Positions 7,970 through 16,378 of a stretch of DNA of 22,896 nt are shown here, in pieces. The stretch spans positions 1 to 22,896 of the forward strand of contig DATABA010000136.1 of NCBI GenBank assembly GCA_036259835.1. Direction: 5' to 3'. The notes beneath the pieces are model-generated. The model was given only the letters and a program-made list of their open reading frames with translations, did not search any database and was not told where the DNA came from. The stretch comes from JALYGK01 sp036259835. GTDB taxonomy: Bacteria; Actinomycetota; UBA4738. A program made the position numbers and the translations under genes. How positions within the stretch are numbered: position 1 is the stretch's first letter; every line of letters starts with the position of its first letter.

Positions 7970-9949
7970 TTACAGCTTGTGGGTCAGAATGATTCCTCGT
8001 CCCTCGCAGGTTGGGCACGTCTCGGAGAACGACTCGACCAGTCCTGCGGAAACACGCTTTCTCGTCATCTCGAGCAGCCCGAGCGGGGTGATGTCGAAGA
8101 CCTGCGACCGCGTCTTGTCCTGCGCCACAGCATCCTTCAATGCCTGAATGACCTTGTCGCGGTTCCGTTCGAACAGCATGTCGATGAAGTCGATGATGAT
8201 GATTCCCCCGATGTCCCTGAGCCGGAGCTGCCGGGCGATCTCGACCGCCGCTTCCATGTTCGTCTTGGTGACGGTCTCCTCGAGATTCGCCGTCCCGACG
8301 TGCTTTCCGGTGTTCACGTCGATCACCGTCATCGCTTCGGATCGGTCGATGACCAGGTAGCCGCCCGACGGCAGCCAGACCTTGCGCTCCAGCGCCTTGT
8401 GGATTTGTTCCACCACGTGGTGCGCTTCGAGCAGGGGCAAGGGACCGTCGTGCATCTGCACCCGTGACGCCAGCTCGGGGGCGACGTCCCGAAGGTATCC
8501 CACGACCCGCTCGTAAACCTCTGGTGAGTCGGTGATCAGCTGCTTGAACTCCCCGCCGGTAAACACGTCCCGAACCACCCGGACGGTCAGTTCGGGCTCC
8601 TCATAGAGAAGCCGAGGCGCTCGACCGCGTTTTGCGCTCTTTTCGATTCGGTCCCAGCTCTCGGTAAGACGCTCGAGGTCGGCCCGAACGTCCTCGGCGC
8701 TTGCGCCCTCAGCGGCGGTTCGCACGATGACCCCGTGCTGCGGCGGACGGACTTTCTTCAGGATGTCCTTGAGACGAACTCGCTCTCGCTCCGGGAGGCG
8801 ACGGCTGATCCCGAAGACGTCCGAATTGGGGACCAGGACCAGGAAGCGGCCGGCCAGGCTTACTTCTTGTGTTAGGCGGGCGCCCTTGCCGCCCATCGGA
8901 TCCTTGGTCACTTGGACCAGGACGTTGTGGCCGGGCTTCAGAATGTGTTCGATCCTGGGCGGCTCGCCCTCCACGTCCTCGTCATAGGCGACTTCACCGG
9001 CATAGAGAACGGCGTTCCGGCCTCGTCCAACATCGACGAAGGCCGCCTCCATTCCGGGAAGCACGTTTTGAACCTTTCCGAGGTAGACGTTGCCGACCAT
9101 GGAATGCGCCCCGGATCGCGTGATGTAGTGCTCGACCAGCGTCCGTCCTTCCAGGACGGCGATCTGGTCCCGCTCCCCGATCTCGGTGATGAGCATCACC
9201 TTGTCGGTGATCCGTCGCACCTGCGGGGACCGTTCCCGGCGGCGGCGTCCGGCGGCCGAACGCGGTCGCATCCGACGGACCTGAGGAGCCTTCTCCTTTT
9301 CGGACTCCTCTGGCTCCGCCTCAGCTACCTGTGCCGGCTCACCGGTTTCGACCTCGAGCTCCTCCCCCACGCGCTCCTCGAGCTCGCCGGCGTTCCGCGA
9401 CCCTCCGCGGCGCCCACGGCGCCGGCGCCGGCGGCGGGCTGCGCGCTGGATGGTCGGTTCTCCGGGTGATTCGGCGCCGGGCTCCGGTTCGGCGTCGGTG
9501 GCCGGCTCGGGCTCTGCGGCCTCCGCGGTCACCACCGACTCGGCAGTCTCGGCTACCCCCGTGGCCGGGGCGGCCTCGTCGGACGGCCTGTTGCGCTGCG
9601 CACTCCGAGTCCCGCTTCGCGACCGACGGCGGCGACGAGGCCGGGGAGCACCGTCGCCGGAACCGTCTCCACGTTCGTCTGATTCACCGTCGCCGGTTGC
9701 GGTGGGGGCCGGTTCTACCTCGGCGGCCACCAGCTCTGCAACGGCAGCCGGCGTCGTGTCCTCATTGCCATTCGGCTCCGTTCGAGCTCCTTCAGGCCTG
9801 GTACGACCGCGCGAACTCCCGCGCCGCCGTCGGGGCCTTCTTCGTTGGGCTCCACCGGTCGTGGAGGTGGCCTCCTCAGGCGCCTCGGGGGCGGGCGCAG
9901 GGGCCGGCATGTCGGCCGGCCGCTCGGCCTCGTGAACTTCGTCTGTCAT
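7970..9949 (-). CDS. rng: Ribonuclease E/G family endoribonuclease with a long disordered N-terminal extension
   Basis: The 659-residue protein is an RNase E/G enzyme that cuts single-stranded RNA in mRNA decay and in rRNA and tRNA maturation. Residues 1 to about 245 are low complexity: acidic and Ala/Pro-rich stretches alternate with arginine clusters (for example 172-182), likely RNA- or partner-binding. The catalytic core follows: an S1 domain at about 282-370, then the DNase I-like part with the magnesium-binding aspartates D544 (VIDVNTG) and D587 (IIIIDFIDM). The Zn-link is CPTCEGRG (C645, C648). The chain ends ten residues after the Zn-link GRG, so the E. coli RNase E C-terminal degradosome tail is absent. 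I start at the ATG at 9947-9949: AGAAGGGA at 9957-9964 is seven bases away. A TTG one codon earlier is less well placed. It could equally be named rne. Confidence 0.95.
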   Translation of the reverse strand: MTDEVHEAERPADMPAPAPAPEAPEEATSTTGGAQRRRPRRRRGSSRGRTRPEGARTEPNGNEDTTPAAVAELVAAEVEPAPTATGDGESDERGDGSGDGAPRPRRRRRSRSGTRSAQRNRPSDEAAPATGVAETAESVVTAEAAEPEPATDAEPEPGAESPGEPTIQRAARRRRRRRGRRGGSRNAGELEERVGEELEVETGEPAQVAEAEPEESEKEKAPQVRRMRPRSAAGRRRRERSPQVRRITDKVMLITEIGERDQIAVLEGRTLVEHYITRSGAHSMVGNVYLGKVQNVLPGMEAAFVDVGRGRNAVLYAGEVAYDEDVEGEPPRIEHILKPGHNVLVQVTKDPMGGKGARLTQEVSLAGRFLVLVPNSDVFGISRRLPERERVRLKDILKKVRPPQHGVIVRTAAEGASAEDVRADLERLTESWDRIEKSAKRGRAPRLLYEEPELTVRVVRDVFTGGEFKQLITDSPEVYERVVGYLRDVAPELASRVQMHDGPLPLLEAHHVVEQIHKALERKVWLPSGGYLVIDRSEAMTVIDVNTGKHVGTANLEETVTKTNMEAAVEIARQLRLRDIGGIIIIDFIDMLFERNRDKVIQALKDAVAQDKTRSQVFDITPLGLLEMTRKRVSAGLVESFSETCPTCEGRGIILTHKL

Positions 9950-10277
9950 CAACTCGTCCCTTCTGGATTGGCCGCGAAGGTCCGAGGCACGCTACGGAGC
10001 GGAAAGAGGATCCGCGCAGACCGTCTCGGTCGTGCGCGGCGGTCGGCACCTGCTTGCGCAGTGACTGCGCCGGTCATCAACCCGCTGGTCGCGGGAACAC
10101 CTCTTCCTGCCTCATAGCCTGCCCTGCGGCGCTCCTGCCCATCCGGAGGGACGAGCGGGCTGCCCGGGGGCTACGCGGCTGCCTGCCACCCCCGACGCCA
10201 CGTCTGGGGCATTTGCCCAGGTCAGGCGCCTTGGGGGCGACTCCTATGCATCAAGGATACTGCCTGGCGACCAGTGT
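9950..10277 (-). other. 328-base leader between rodA and the RNase E/G gene
   Basis: No recognised gene lies here. On the minus strand there are two small reading frames chained by TGATG overlaps. One of 12 codons (10077-10115) runs into one of 42 codons (9949-10077), whose stop in turn overlaps the RNase ATG. Codon use in the 42-codon frame is unremarkable and arginine-rich, so it may be chance. Structural elements are a 15-base palindrome GCGCAGT-G-ACTGCGC (10056-10070), a small hairpin CCCGC/GCGGG (about 10081-10095), and a hairpin CTGGG/CCCAG (10204-10220) with no T-run. I saw no tRNA and no convincing promoter. RNase E genes in other bacteria control their own mRNA through long leaders, so a regulatory role is possible. 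Confidence 0.4.
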
Positions 10278-11417
10278 TCAGCGGAACCGCCGCATATGGA
10301 TGCTGTTGAGGAGGCCGATCGCGGCGAAGTCGGCCACCAGTGCGCTGCCCCCATAAGAAACGAGGGGGAGCGGGATCCCCGTGATGGGCATGATCCCGAT
10401 CGTCATGCCAACGTTCACGAACACCTGGATGGCGAACATGGCGGCGACGCCGACGGCGCAATAGGTACCGAAGGGGTCCTTCGCTAAAAGCGCGATTCTG
10501 AATGCCCGCCAGATCAAGACGGCAAAGAGAAGAAGCAGGATCGACCCCCCGAGGAACCCGAGCTCCTCCCCGACCGCGGTGAAGATGAAGTCGGTGTGCT
10601 GATCCGGGACGAAGTCGAGGTTGGTCTGGGTTCCGCGAAGGTACCCACGTCCAACCAGCCCGCCCGCGCCGATGGCGATCTCGGCCTGCCGCCTGTTGTA
10701 TCCCGCTCTGAGCGGATCGGCCGAGGGATCCAGAAAGCTCTTGACCCGCTGCACCTGGTATTCCTTCACGATCCCGAGCTGGAAGGCGCCGAAGATCCCG
10801 ACGGCGGCCGCAAGGGCCAGCACCGCCAGGTGTTTCGCCTTGGCCCCAGATACGACCAACAGGGCGACCAGGATGACGGCCAGGATCATCGAGGTTCCGA
10901 TATCCGGCTGGACCAGAACCCAAAAGATGAAGAGCCCGGCCAACACCGTCGCGCTGAGAACGTGTCTGAGGCGCACTTCGCCCTTGACCCCGGCGAGAAA
11001 CGCGGCCAGCGCGATCACGAGGACCACCCGCGCGAGAAGCGACGGGCTGAGCTGGAATCCGCCGATCTGAAACCACCGTTGAGCCCCTTGCGCTGTGTGT
11101 CCAAGGGGTGTCCACACCAGCATCAACAGAACGAAGGCGACGAAGTACAGGGCAGGGGCGAACGTCCGGACCAAGCGGTAGTCGAGGAACGTCGCCGCCA
11201 CCATTCCGATGGCTGCCAACGCCAAGAACGCGGCCTGTCTCTTGACATAGAAACCCGGATCCCGCTCGAAGTGCGTCAGGGTCTGGTGCGTAGATGAATA
11301 GATCATCAGGAGCCCGATGGCTGCGAGCGAGACTGCGGCGAGCAGCAGCGAGACGTCCATGTGCCGCAGGGGAGACGTCGCACGGGCTGCCGCTTGCCTC
11401 GGAAGCGCGAGGTCCAC
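10278..11417 (-). CDS. rodA: Peptidoglycan glycosyltransferase RodA (SEDS family)
   Basis: RodA polymerises lipid II into glycan strands together with PBP2 during cell elongation. The 379-residue protein has about ten hydrophobic helices, beginning DVSLLLAAVSLAAIGLLMIY after a short basic cytoplasmic tail. SEDS landmarks are AQRWFQIGGFQLSPS (110-124), QPDIGTS (170-176), FVPDQHTDFIF (269-279) and GIPLPLVSYGGSAL (347-360). In the usually conserved QPSE-(F/L)AK stretch the residues read SPSLLAR, a small departure. The open frame extends back to 11873, but that part overlaps the PBP2 gene. I chose the GTG at 11415-11417, which has GGAG eight bases before it and gives normal family length. An ATG at 11358-11360 is the alternative. 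The gene starts 13 bases after mrdA ends. Confidence 0.93.
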   Translation of the reverse strand: MDLALPRQAAARATSPLRHMDVSLLLAAVSLAAIGLLMIYSSTHQTLTHFERDPGFYVKRQAAFLALAAIGMVAATFLDYRLVRTFAPALYFVAFVLLMLVWTPLGHTAQGAQRWFQIGGFQLSPSLLARVVLVIALAAFLAGVKGEVRLRHVLSATVLAGLFIFWVLVQPDIGTSMILAVILVALLVVSGAKAKHLAVLALAAAVGIFGAFQLGIVKEYQVQRVKSFLDPSADPLRAGYNRRQAEIAIGAGGLVGRGYLRGTQTNLDFVPDQHTDFIFTAVGEELGFLGGSILLLLFAVLIWRAFRIALLAKDPFGTYCAVGVAAMFAIQVFVNVGMTIGIMPITGIPLPLVSYGGSALVADFAAIGLLNSIHMRRFR

Positions 11418-11430
11418 TACCGCGTCTCCA

Positions 11431-13353
11431 TCAGTCGGCCAGGCCTCCGGCCCGCAGACGGTCGGAGGGCTGGAGCCCGAACAGGCCCTCGAAGATCCGT
11501 CGAACAACCGGCGCTGCAGTCGTGGCACCGAACCCCCCCTGTTCGACCATCGCCACGACGACGTACTTCGGATCGTTGGCCGGGGCCATCGCGGCGAACC
11601 ATGAATACGGCTGCTTCGGCAGGATGTCGGCGGTTCCCGTCTTTCCGGCGACCGGTATGCGGTCCAGTGGGAACCCGGCGAAGGCCAGGGCCGCCGTCCC
11701 TCGCTCGGGTACGCCACGAAGTGCGCTTCGGAGAAAGGCAATCTCCCGCGCTGTGAGCGGCAACCGACCGTCCGGCCGTGCGCGGAGTCGGCGGAGCACC
11801 CGGCCTTCGGAGGTCTCGATGCGCCATCCAACTCGGGGTTCGAACAGCCGCCCGCCGTTCGCCAGCGCGGCATACGACTTCGCCAGCTGAAGGGGGGTCA
11901 CGAGCAGGAACCCCTGCCCAATCGACAGGTTCACGCTGTCGCCCGGCAACCACCCGTAGTACTCCCCGAAAACTTCCGGAAACCGTCGGTAGAGGCTCCG
12001 CGCAAGTTGTTCGTTCGGGAGTCGCCCCACCTTTTCTCCAGGAAGATCCACGCCCGTCGGTTTCCCGAACCCCATCAACGAGAGGTGCTTCTGGAAAACC
12101 TCGGCCTCCTTCCCGGACCGGAGATATTCGAGCCAGAACTGGTACCCGAACTGGTAATAGACGGTGTCGCAGGACACGACGAGCGATTCGGGGAGGCTGA
12201 TCATTCCGCGGCCGCGAAGGTCCCAGTTGTGAAAGACCCTCCCTGCATCCGTCGGGACCTGCCAGGCACCCGGACAGTCGTATCGCCCGTCCATGGTTGC
12301 GAGCCCCTCTCGCAACGCTGCGCCGGCGACGAACGGCTTGAACGTCGAACCGGCCGGATAGAGGCCTTGCGTCGCGCGGTTCACGAGCGGCGAGTGGCTG
12401 CCGGGGTCGCTCAAGGCCTCGAGTTCCGAAGTGGACAAACCGTCTCCGAAGATTGCGGGATCGTAGCTGGGGCTCGACGCCATCGCGAGGATCTGTCCAT
12501 TGCGTGGGTCCAAGACCACAACCGCACCGCCGGTTGCTTCAAGGTACCTCCCGGACGACGGATGAATGGTGCGGCGGGCAAGCCGAATGCCCTCGACCAA
12601 TGAGCTCTCCGCAAGCTTTTGGATCCTCGTGTCGATCGACAGAACGACGTTCTTTCCCGGCTCTGGAGGGCGGCCGCCGAAGTCGTCGTCCAGCACGTCC
12701 CCCTGGGCGTTTACCTGGATGCCCCGCGTCCCGAGTCTTCCGTGCAGGAACCGTTCGTAGGCGGCCTCCACCCCGCCCTGGCCGACCAGCTCGCCCGGTC
12801 GGTAGTCCCTGAAGCGCCGTTGTTCGAGCTGTTCCGGCGACACCTCACCCAGGTGTCCGAGAAGATGCGCGGCCAGCCGGTCGTTCTTGTAGTAGCGGAC
12901 CGGGCTGGTCTCGTACCGAACGCCGGGGAACTCTCCGGGGTGTTCGGCGATATAGAACACCTTGCTCTTCGGGACGTCGTCCGCCACCGGGATGGGCTGG
13001 TACGGGAAGTACTTCACGCTGTTGAGACGCTGCTTCAGATCCCTGACGGGCACTTCGAGCAGCTCGGCCAGACGGGACAGCACCTCACGTTCGCGATCCC
13101 CCATGGCCCGGCGGTCGACCACCACGACCGTAGAAGGGCGATTACCAACCAACACGCGCCCCTTCCGGTCAAGGATCTCTCCTCTGACCGGATGGACGGG
13201 GACCAGACGGACCTGGTTGTCGTCCGCCATTCGGGCAAACTGGTCCGACGCGAGGACCTGCACGTACCACAGCCGAATCGTCAGCGCCGCGAACATAAAG
13301 GCGATCAAGCCGGCCAGCACCTTCATTCGAACGAGGACCTTCGACTCCGTCAC
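11431..13353 (-). CDS. mrdA: Penicillin-binding protein 2, elongation transpeptidase
   Basis: This 640-residue class B PBP cross-links peptidoglycan in the elongasome and activates RodA. One membrane anchor lies at about 10-30. The dimerisation/pedestal domain runs from about 50 to 230 and contains VRGEILDRKGRVL. The transpeptidase domain occupies about 270-625. Active-site motifs are S336-TFK (AGSTFKPF), S394-C-D and K571-TG (AGKTGTA). S-x-D in place of S-x-N is usual for the PBP2 group. The start is the GTG at 13351-13353; an ATG ten codons further in is possible, and neither has a strong Shine-Dalgarno site. The gene follows mreD by 37 bases and precedes rodA by 13, the standard elongation partner pair. 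Confidence 0.95.
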   Translation of the reverse strand: MTESKVLVRMKVLAGLIAFMFAALTIRLWYVQVLASDQFARMADDNQVRLVPVHPVRGEILDRKGRVLVGNRPSTVVVVDRRAMGDREREVLSRLAELLEVPVRDLKQRLNSVKYFPYQPIPVADDVPKSKVFYIAEHPGEFPGVRYETSPVRYYKNDRLAAHLLGHLGEVSPEQLEQRRFRDYRPGELVGQGGVEAAYERFLHGRLGTRGIQVNAQGDVLDDDFGGRPPEPGKNVVLSIDTRIQKLAESSLVEGIRLARRTIHPSSGRYLEATGGAVVVLDPRNGQILAMASSPSYDPAIFGDGLSTSELEALSDPGSHSPLVNRATQGLYPAGSTFKPFVAGAALREGLATMDGRYDCPGAWQVPTDAGRVFHNWDLRGRGMISLPESLVVSCDTVYYQFGYQFWLEYLRSGKEAEVFQKHLSLMGFGKPTGVDLPGEKVGRLPNEQLARSLYRRFPEVFGEYYGWLPGDSVNLSIGQGFLLVTPLQLAKSYAALANGGRLFEPRVGWRIETSEGRVLRRLRARPDGRLPLTAREIAFLRSALRGVPERGTAALAFAGFPLDRIPVAGKTGTADILPKQPYSWFAAMAPANDPKYVVVAMVEQGGFGATTAAPVVRRIFEGLFGLQPSDRLRAGGLAD

Positions 13354-13390
13354 GTTCCCGGACCGTTCGTGAAACGACGGCGTCTCGGCA

Positions 13391-13897
13391 TCACCAGCGA
13401 AACACCTTTCTTGGTCTCGACGCCTCAGCGACCCTGCGCACCAGTGGGAAGAGGATCGGAGTCAGAAGGGCGTTGTACAGGCCCGACAGCAAGGAAACCC
13501 GTACGAGGTACGCGGCGCCTTCATCCAGTTGTCCGAGCAGGAACGAGATGAGTCCATAGAACAGGAGGCCTCCGGTGGTTGACGCCGCGACCAGCGCCAC
13601 CGGCACGAGCGGGTTTGGGGTCACGATGTACTGCCGAAGCGTTCCCACGGCATAGCCCACCAGCGTGAGCGTAAGGGCAGTCATTCCCTTCGGTTGGTTC
13701 AGCAGGAAATCCTGGGCCATGCCGGCCGTGAAGCCGGCGACCGCACCGGACGAGGGGCCTTCCAGAAACGCCAGCGCCACGGTGACCAGGTAGACCAGTT
13801 CCGGTTTCGCCCCAGCCAGCGTGACCTGGGAGAACACGGTGGACTGGAACACGAGGGCCGTCAGGACGATGGCACCCCAGGAAAGAACCCGTCGCAA
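13391..13897 (-). CDS. mreD: Rod shape-determining protein MreD
   Basis: MreD is a small inner-membrane part of the elongasome that modulates MreC and PBP2. The 168-residue protein has about five hydrophobic helices and the family phrases VFQSTVFSQVTLAGAKPELV (residues 16-35) and GFTAGMAQDFLLNQPKG (about 55-71). The length is normal. The likely start is TTG at 13895-13897, six bases after the mreC stop, with only a weak GAGCGG before it; translational coupling to mreC would explain this. A basic tail (RRVAEASRPRKVFRW) ends the protein. Confidence 0.92.
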   Translation of the reverse strand: MRRVLSWGAIVLTALVFQSTVFSQVTLAGAKPELVYLVTVALAFLEGPSSGAVAGFTAGMAQDFLLNQPKGMTALTLTLVGYAVGTLRQYIVTPNPLVPVALVAASTTGGLLFYGLISFLLGQLDEGAAYLVRVSLLSGLYNALLTPILFPLVRRVAEASRPRKVFRW

Positions 13898-13903
13898 CGT
13901 CGA

Positions 13904-14728
13904 CTACCGCTCGTTCAGGACCAGGACGAACTGGAGAGCGGAGAAGTCGACGGCCGGTCGGACGGTGATTTCCTTGGTCAGGCCCCCAGGTCGTTCCCGG
14001 ACCTGCGACACGAATCCCACCAGGATTCCGGGCGGGTACAGACCTCCCTGGTAGCCAGCGGTCACGACCTGTTCGTTCGGAACGATCGTTTCCTCCGGAC
14101 TGACCAGGTCCATGGTCAGGTCGCGGTTTCGCCGTCCTCGAATCAGGCCGGTCTCGCCCGAGACGGCCAGCCGGCCCGCGACCGAGGAGTCGGGGTCGAT
14201 GATCAGCTGCACCTGGCTCCACCGCGGAGCGACGTTCACGACCCGACCGATCAGGCCCTGCCCGCCCACAACAGGAGCATTCGGCCTGACCCCGTCATCC
14301 GAACCGCGATCCACACTGATCAGCCATTCGAAGTTGCTGACGCTTTCCCCGATGACGGTGCCTGCGACACCGTTCAGTCGGTACGCCTCCCGCATGTTCA
14401 GCAGGCTTCGAAGCTCGGTGATCTCACGATCCCTCGCAAGGGTCTCGTTCGCCTGCCGCTCCAAGGCCTGGATCCTCTGTTGCAGTTCTTCGTTCTCACG
14501 TTGAAGGGATCCGACTCGCGCGACGCCGGTGAAGAACGACCCGACCGGCCGAAACAACCTTGATACAGCTGACTGAAGCGCGCCCACGGCCGAGAGCGTG
14601 GCCCGGCCTGCTACTTCGAATGGACCGGAATCGCCGCCTCGGTAATCGATGGTGATGGTGACCAGCGAGAGGGTCACGAGGCTGATGACTAGGGCTCGGG
14701 TATTTCGGGCGCGCCGGTACAGCGCCAT
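13904..14728 (-). CDS. mreC: Rod shape-determining protein MreC
   Basis: MreC scaffolds the elongasome outside the membrane and activates PBP2. The 274-residue protein has a short cytoplasmic tail, one membrane helix at about 12-28, and a coiled coil at about 72-110 (SLQRENEELQQRIQALERQ). The two-lobed beta domain runs from about 118 to the end, with VSNFEWLISVDRGSDDGVRP and GGQGLIGRVVNVAPRWSQVQ as family landmarks. Length is typical. The ATG at 14726-14728 follows the mreB stop by nine bases. Confidence 0.95.
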   Translation of the reverse strand: MALYRRARNTRALVISLVTLSLVTITIDYRGGDSGPFEVAGRATLSAVGALQSAVSRLFRPVGSFFTGVARVGSLQRENEELQQRIQALERQANETLARDREITELRSLLNMREAYRLNGVAGTVIGESVSNFEWLISVDRGSDDGVRPNAPVVGGQGLIGRVVNVAPRWSQVQLIIDPDSSVAGRLAVSGETGLIRGRRNRDLTMDLVSPEETIVPNEQVVTAGYQGGLYPPGILVGFVSQVRERPGGLTKEITVRPAVDFSALQFVLVLNER

Positions 14729-14737
14729 GCGGTAAGG

Positions 14738-15853
14738 CTAACCTCGGTTCGAGGAGATCAGAACCCTCTTCAGGACGTCGAACTCCTCCAGGCACTTTCC
14801 CGATCCCACGGCAACGCACGAAAGCGGCGAGTCCGCGACATGAATCGGCATTGCGGTCTCGTGCTTCAGGCGTTCGTCAAGGCCCTTGAGCAGGGCCCCA
14901 CCGCCCGTGAGGACGATTCCCTTGTCCATGATGTCCGCCGACAGTTCGGGAGGACAGCGGTCCAGCGTGTCCTTGATCGCGTCCAGAATCTGGTTCACGG
15001 GCTCGTCGATGGCCCGGCGGACTTCCTCGGCCGTGATCTGAATGGTCTTCGGCAGGCCGCTCACCAGGTCTCGCCCCTTGATCTCGGCCACCACCTCGTC
15101 GTCGGCCGAGGGAAACGCCGACCCGACGGCGATCTTGATCGCCTCCGCAGTCCGTTCCCCCAGCGCGACCGAATACTCCTTCTTCACGTGCCCGATGATC
15201 GCTTCGTCTAGCTCGTCGCCGCCGACTCGGACCGAGCTGGAGGTGACGATGCCGCCCAGAGAGATCACCGCGACCTCGGTTGTGCCGCCCCCAATGTCGA
15301 CAACCATGTTGCCGCTCGGCTCGTGGATGGGAAGGCCGGCGCCGATCGCCGCGGCCATGGGCTCCTCGATGATGAACGCCGACCTGGCTCCCGCCGAAAG
15401 CGTGGCTTCCTCGACCGCTCGTTGTTCGACTCCGGTGATCCCGCTCGGCACGCAGACGACCACTCGCGGCTTGGCCATGAACCGGCGCTGGTGCACCTTC
15501 TGGATGAAGTACCGAAGCATCTTCTCGGTTATGTCGAAGTCAGCGATCACGCCATCCTTCAGAGGACGGATGGCGCGGATGTGCGAGGGCGTTCGTCCGA
15601 TCATGCGCTTGGCTTCCGACCCCACCGCCAGGATGGCGTTGTTCTGCGTGTTGACAGCGACGACGCTCGGCTCGTCGAGGACGATGCCTCGTCCGCGCAC
15701 GTAGACCAGGGTGTTGGCGGTTCCGAGGTCAACTGCCATGTCCCGCCCGAGCACGCCCCTGATCCCGCCGCCCGCCTTGGAACGGGACTGCGCCTGCGCG
15801 CCCTGCAACCACCCCTTCGGCATGGACGCTTTGTACTGCCTGGAACTAGCCAT
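14738..15853 (-). CDS. mreB: Rod shape-determining protein MreB
   Basis: MreB is the bacterial actin that guides side-wall growth. From the ATG at 15851-15853 the protein is 371 residues. The ATPase fold shows phosphate-1 DLGTANTLVY (from residue 42), phosphate-2 DIGGGTTEVAV (from 186) and the adenosine motif VLTGGGALLKGLDE. The first 37 residues (basic, Gln/Ser/Gly-rich) precede the usual MreB opening GRDMAVDLGT, so the chain is about 25-35 residues longer than common forms. No start has a good Shine-Dalgarno site. The options are GTG at 15866-15868, this ATG, an ATG at 15821-15823, or a GTG just before LGRDMAVDLG. The real start is therefore uncertain while the identity is not. The gene lies first in the mreBCD-mrdA-rodA run. 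Confidence 0.95.
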   Translation of the reverse strand: MASSRQYKASMPKGWLQGAQAQSRSKAGGGIRGVLGRDMAVDLGTANTLVYVRGRGIVLDEPSVVAVNTQNNAILAVGSEAKRMIGRTPSHIRAIRPLKDGVIADFDITEKMLRYFIQKVHQRRFMAKPRVVVCVPSGITGVEQRAVEEATLSAGARSAFIIEEPMAAAIGAGLPIHEPSGNMVVDIGGGTTEVAVISLGGIVTSSSVRVGGDELDEAIIGHVKKEYSVALGERTAEAIKIAVGSAFPSADDEVVAEIKGRDLVSGLPKTIQITAEEVRRAIDEPVNQILDAIKDTLDRCPPELSADIMDKGIVLTGGGALLKGLDERLKHETAMPIHVADSPLSCVAVGSGKCLEEFDVLKRVLISSNRG

Positions 15854-15886
15854 GACAACCCATCGCACGAAATCTTCAAGGTATTT

Positions 15887-15935
15887 GCCGGATACCGGCC
15901 GAGCCGCCCCGGCTGGGCGGACCCGGGAGGGGTCC
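15887..15935. other. Three back-to-back inverted repeats between ndk and mreB
   Basis: In 49 bases there are three perfect stems. GCCGG/CCGGC lies at 15887-15899 (loop 3), CCGCCC/GGGCGG at 15904-15920 (loop 5) and GGACCC/GGGTCC at 15919-15935 (loop 5). The last two share two bases, so they are alternatives. No T-run follows on either strand, so a plain intrinsic terminator is not supported. It could be a transcript stabiliser, an attenuator or a weak terminator separating ndk from mreB. Confidence 0.5.
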
Positions 15936-15942
15936 CGTATCG

Positions 15943-16347
15943 CTAGGAGAAGAAGAGGTCGAGTTCCCTCTTGGCCGACTCGGGCGAGTCGCTCCCGTGC
16001 ACGAGGTTCTCCGTGATGACCAGCCCGAAGTCACCACGAATGGTCCCCGGGGTCGCCTTGACGGGGTCGGTTGCTCCCATCAGGTTGCGAAGCGCCGAAA
16101 TGGCCTCGGGTCCGGTGACCCTCGCCACGACGACGTCGCCCGACGTGATGAAGTCGACGAGCTCACCGAAAAAGGGCTTCTCGGCGTGCTCCTGGTAGTG
16201 GCGTTCTGCCAGGTCACGGTCGACCCGCATCATCCGCATCGCTTCGACGCGAAGGCCCTTTCGCTCGATCCGCGACACGATTTCGCCGATCAAGCCGCGG
16301 CGGACGGCGTCGGGCTTGACGATGAGCAGCGTCGATTCCTCGGCCAC
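15943..16347 (-). CDS. ndk: Nucleoside diphosphate kinase
   Basis: Ndk transfers the terminal phosphate of ATP to other nucleoside diphosphates through a phosphohistidine. The 134-residue chain is full length. It opens ESTLLIVKPDAVRRGLIGEI and carries the active-site phrase NLVHGSDSPESAKREL, with H117 as the catalytic histidine. It also has MGATDPVKATPGTIRGDFG. The start is the GTG at 16345-16347, with GAGGAG five to six bases upstream; its second codon, GCC, gives the usual short N-terminus. It is 31 bases downstream of folC and precedes mreB, as in other Actinomycetota. Confidence 0.97.
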   Translation of the reverse strand: MAEESTLLIVKPDAVRRGLIGEIVSRIERKGLRVEAMRMMRVDRDLAERHYQEHAEKPFFGELVDFITSGDVVVARVTGPEAISALRNLMGATDPVKATPGTIRGDFGLVITENLVHGSDSPESAKRELDLFFS

Positions 16348-16378
16348 GTGCGCTCCTCGGGATTGCGGGACGGCGAGA

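Noticed and set aside
10204..10220. Hairpin CTGGG/CCCAG as a rodA terminator
   Set aside because: There is no T-run on either strand after the stem, and one base is bulged, so an intrinsic terminator is not supported.
9331..10356. A 341-codon plus-strand open frame covering the RNase leader
   Set aside because: It is antisense to the RNase E/G extension and the rodA end, extremely Arg/Pro-rich and without a domain. It is the mirror of the repetitive GC-rich coding strand.
11418..11873. N-terminal extension of the rodA frame by about 150 codons
   Set aside because: It overlaps the penicillin-binding transpeptidase coding region in another frame, looks non-membrane and compositionally odd, and would make RodA far too long.
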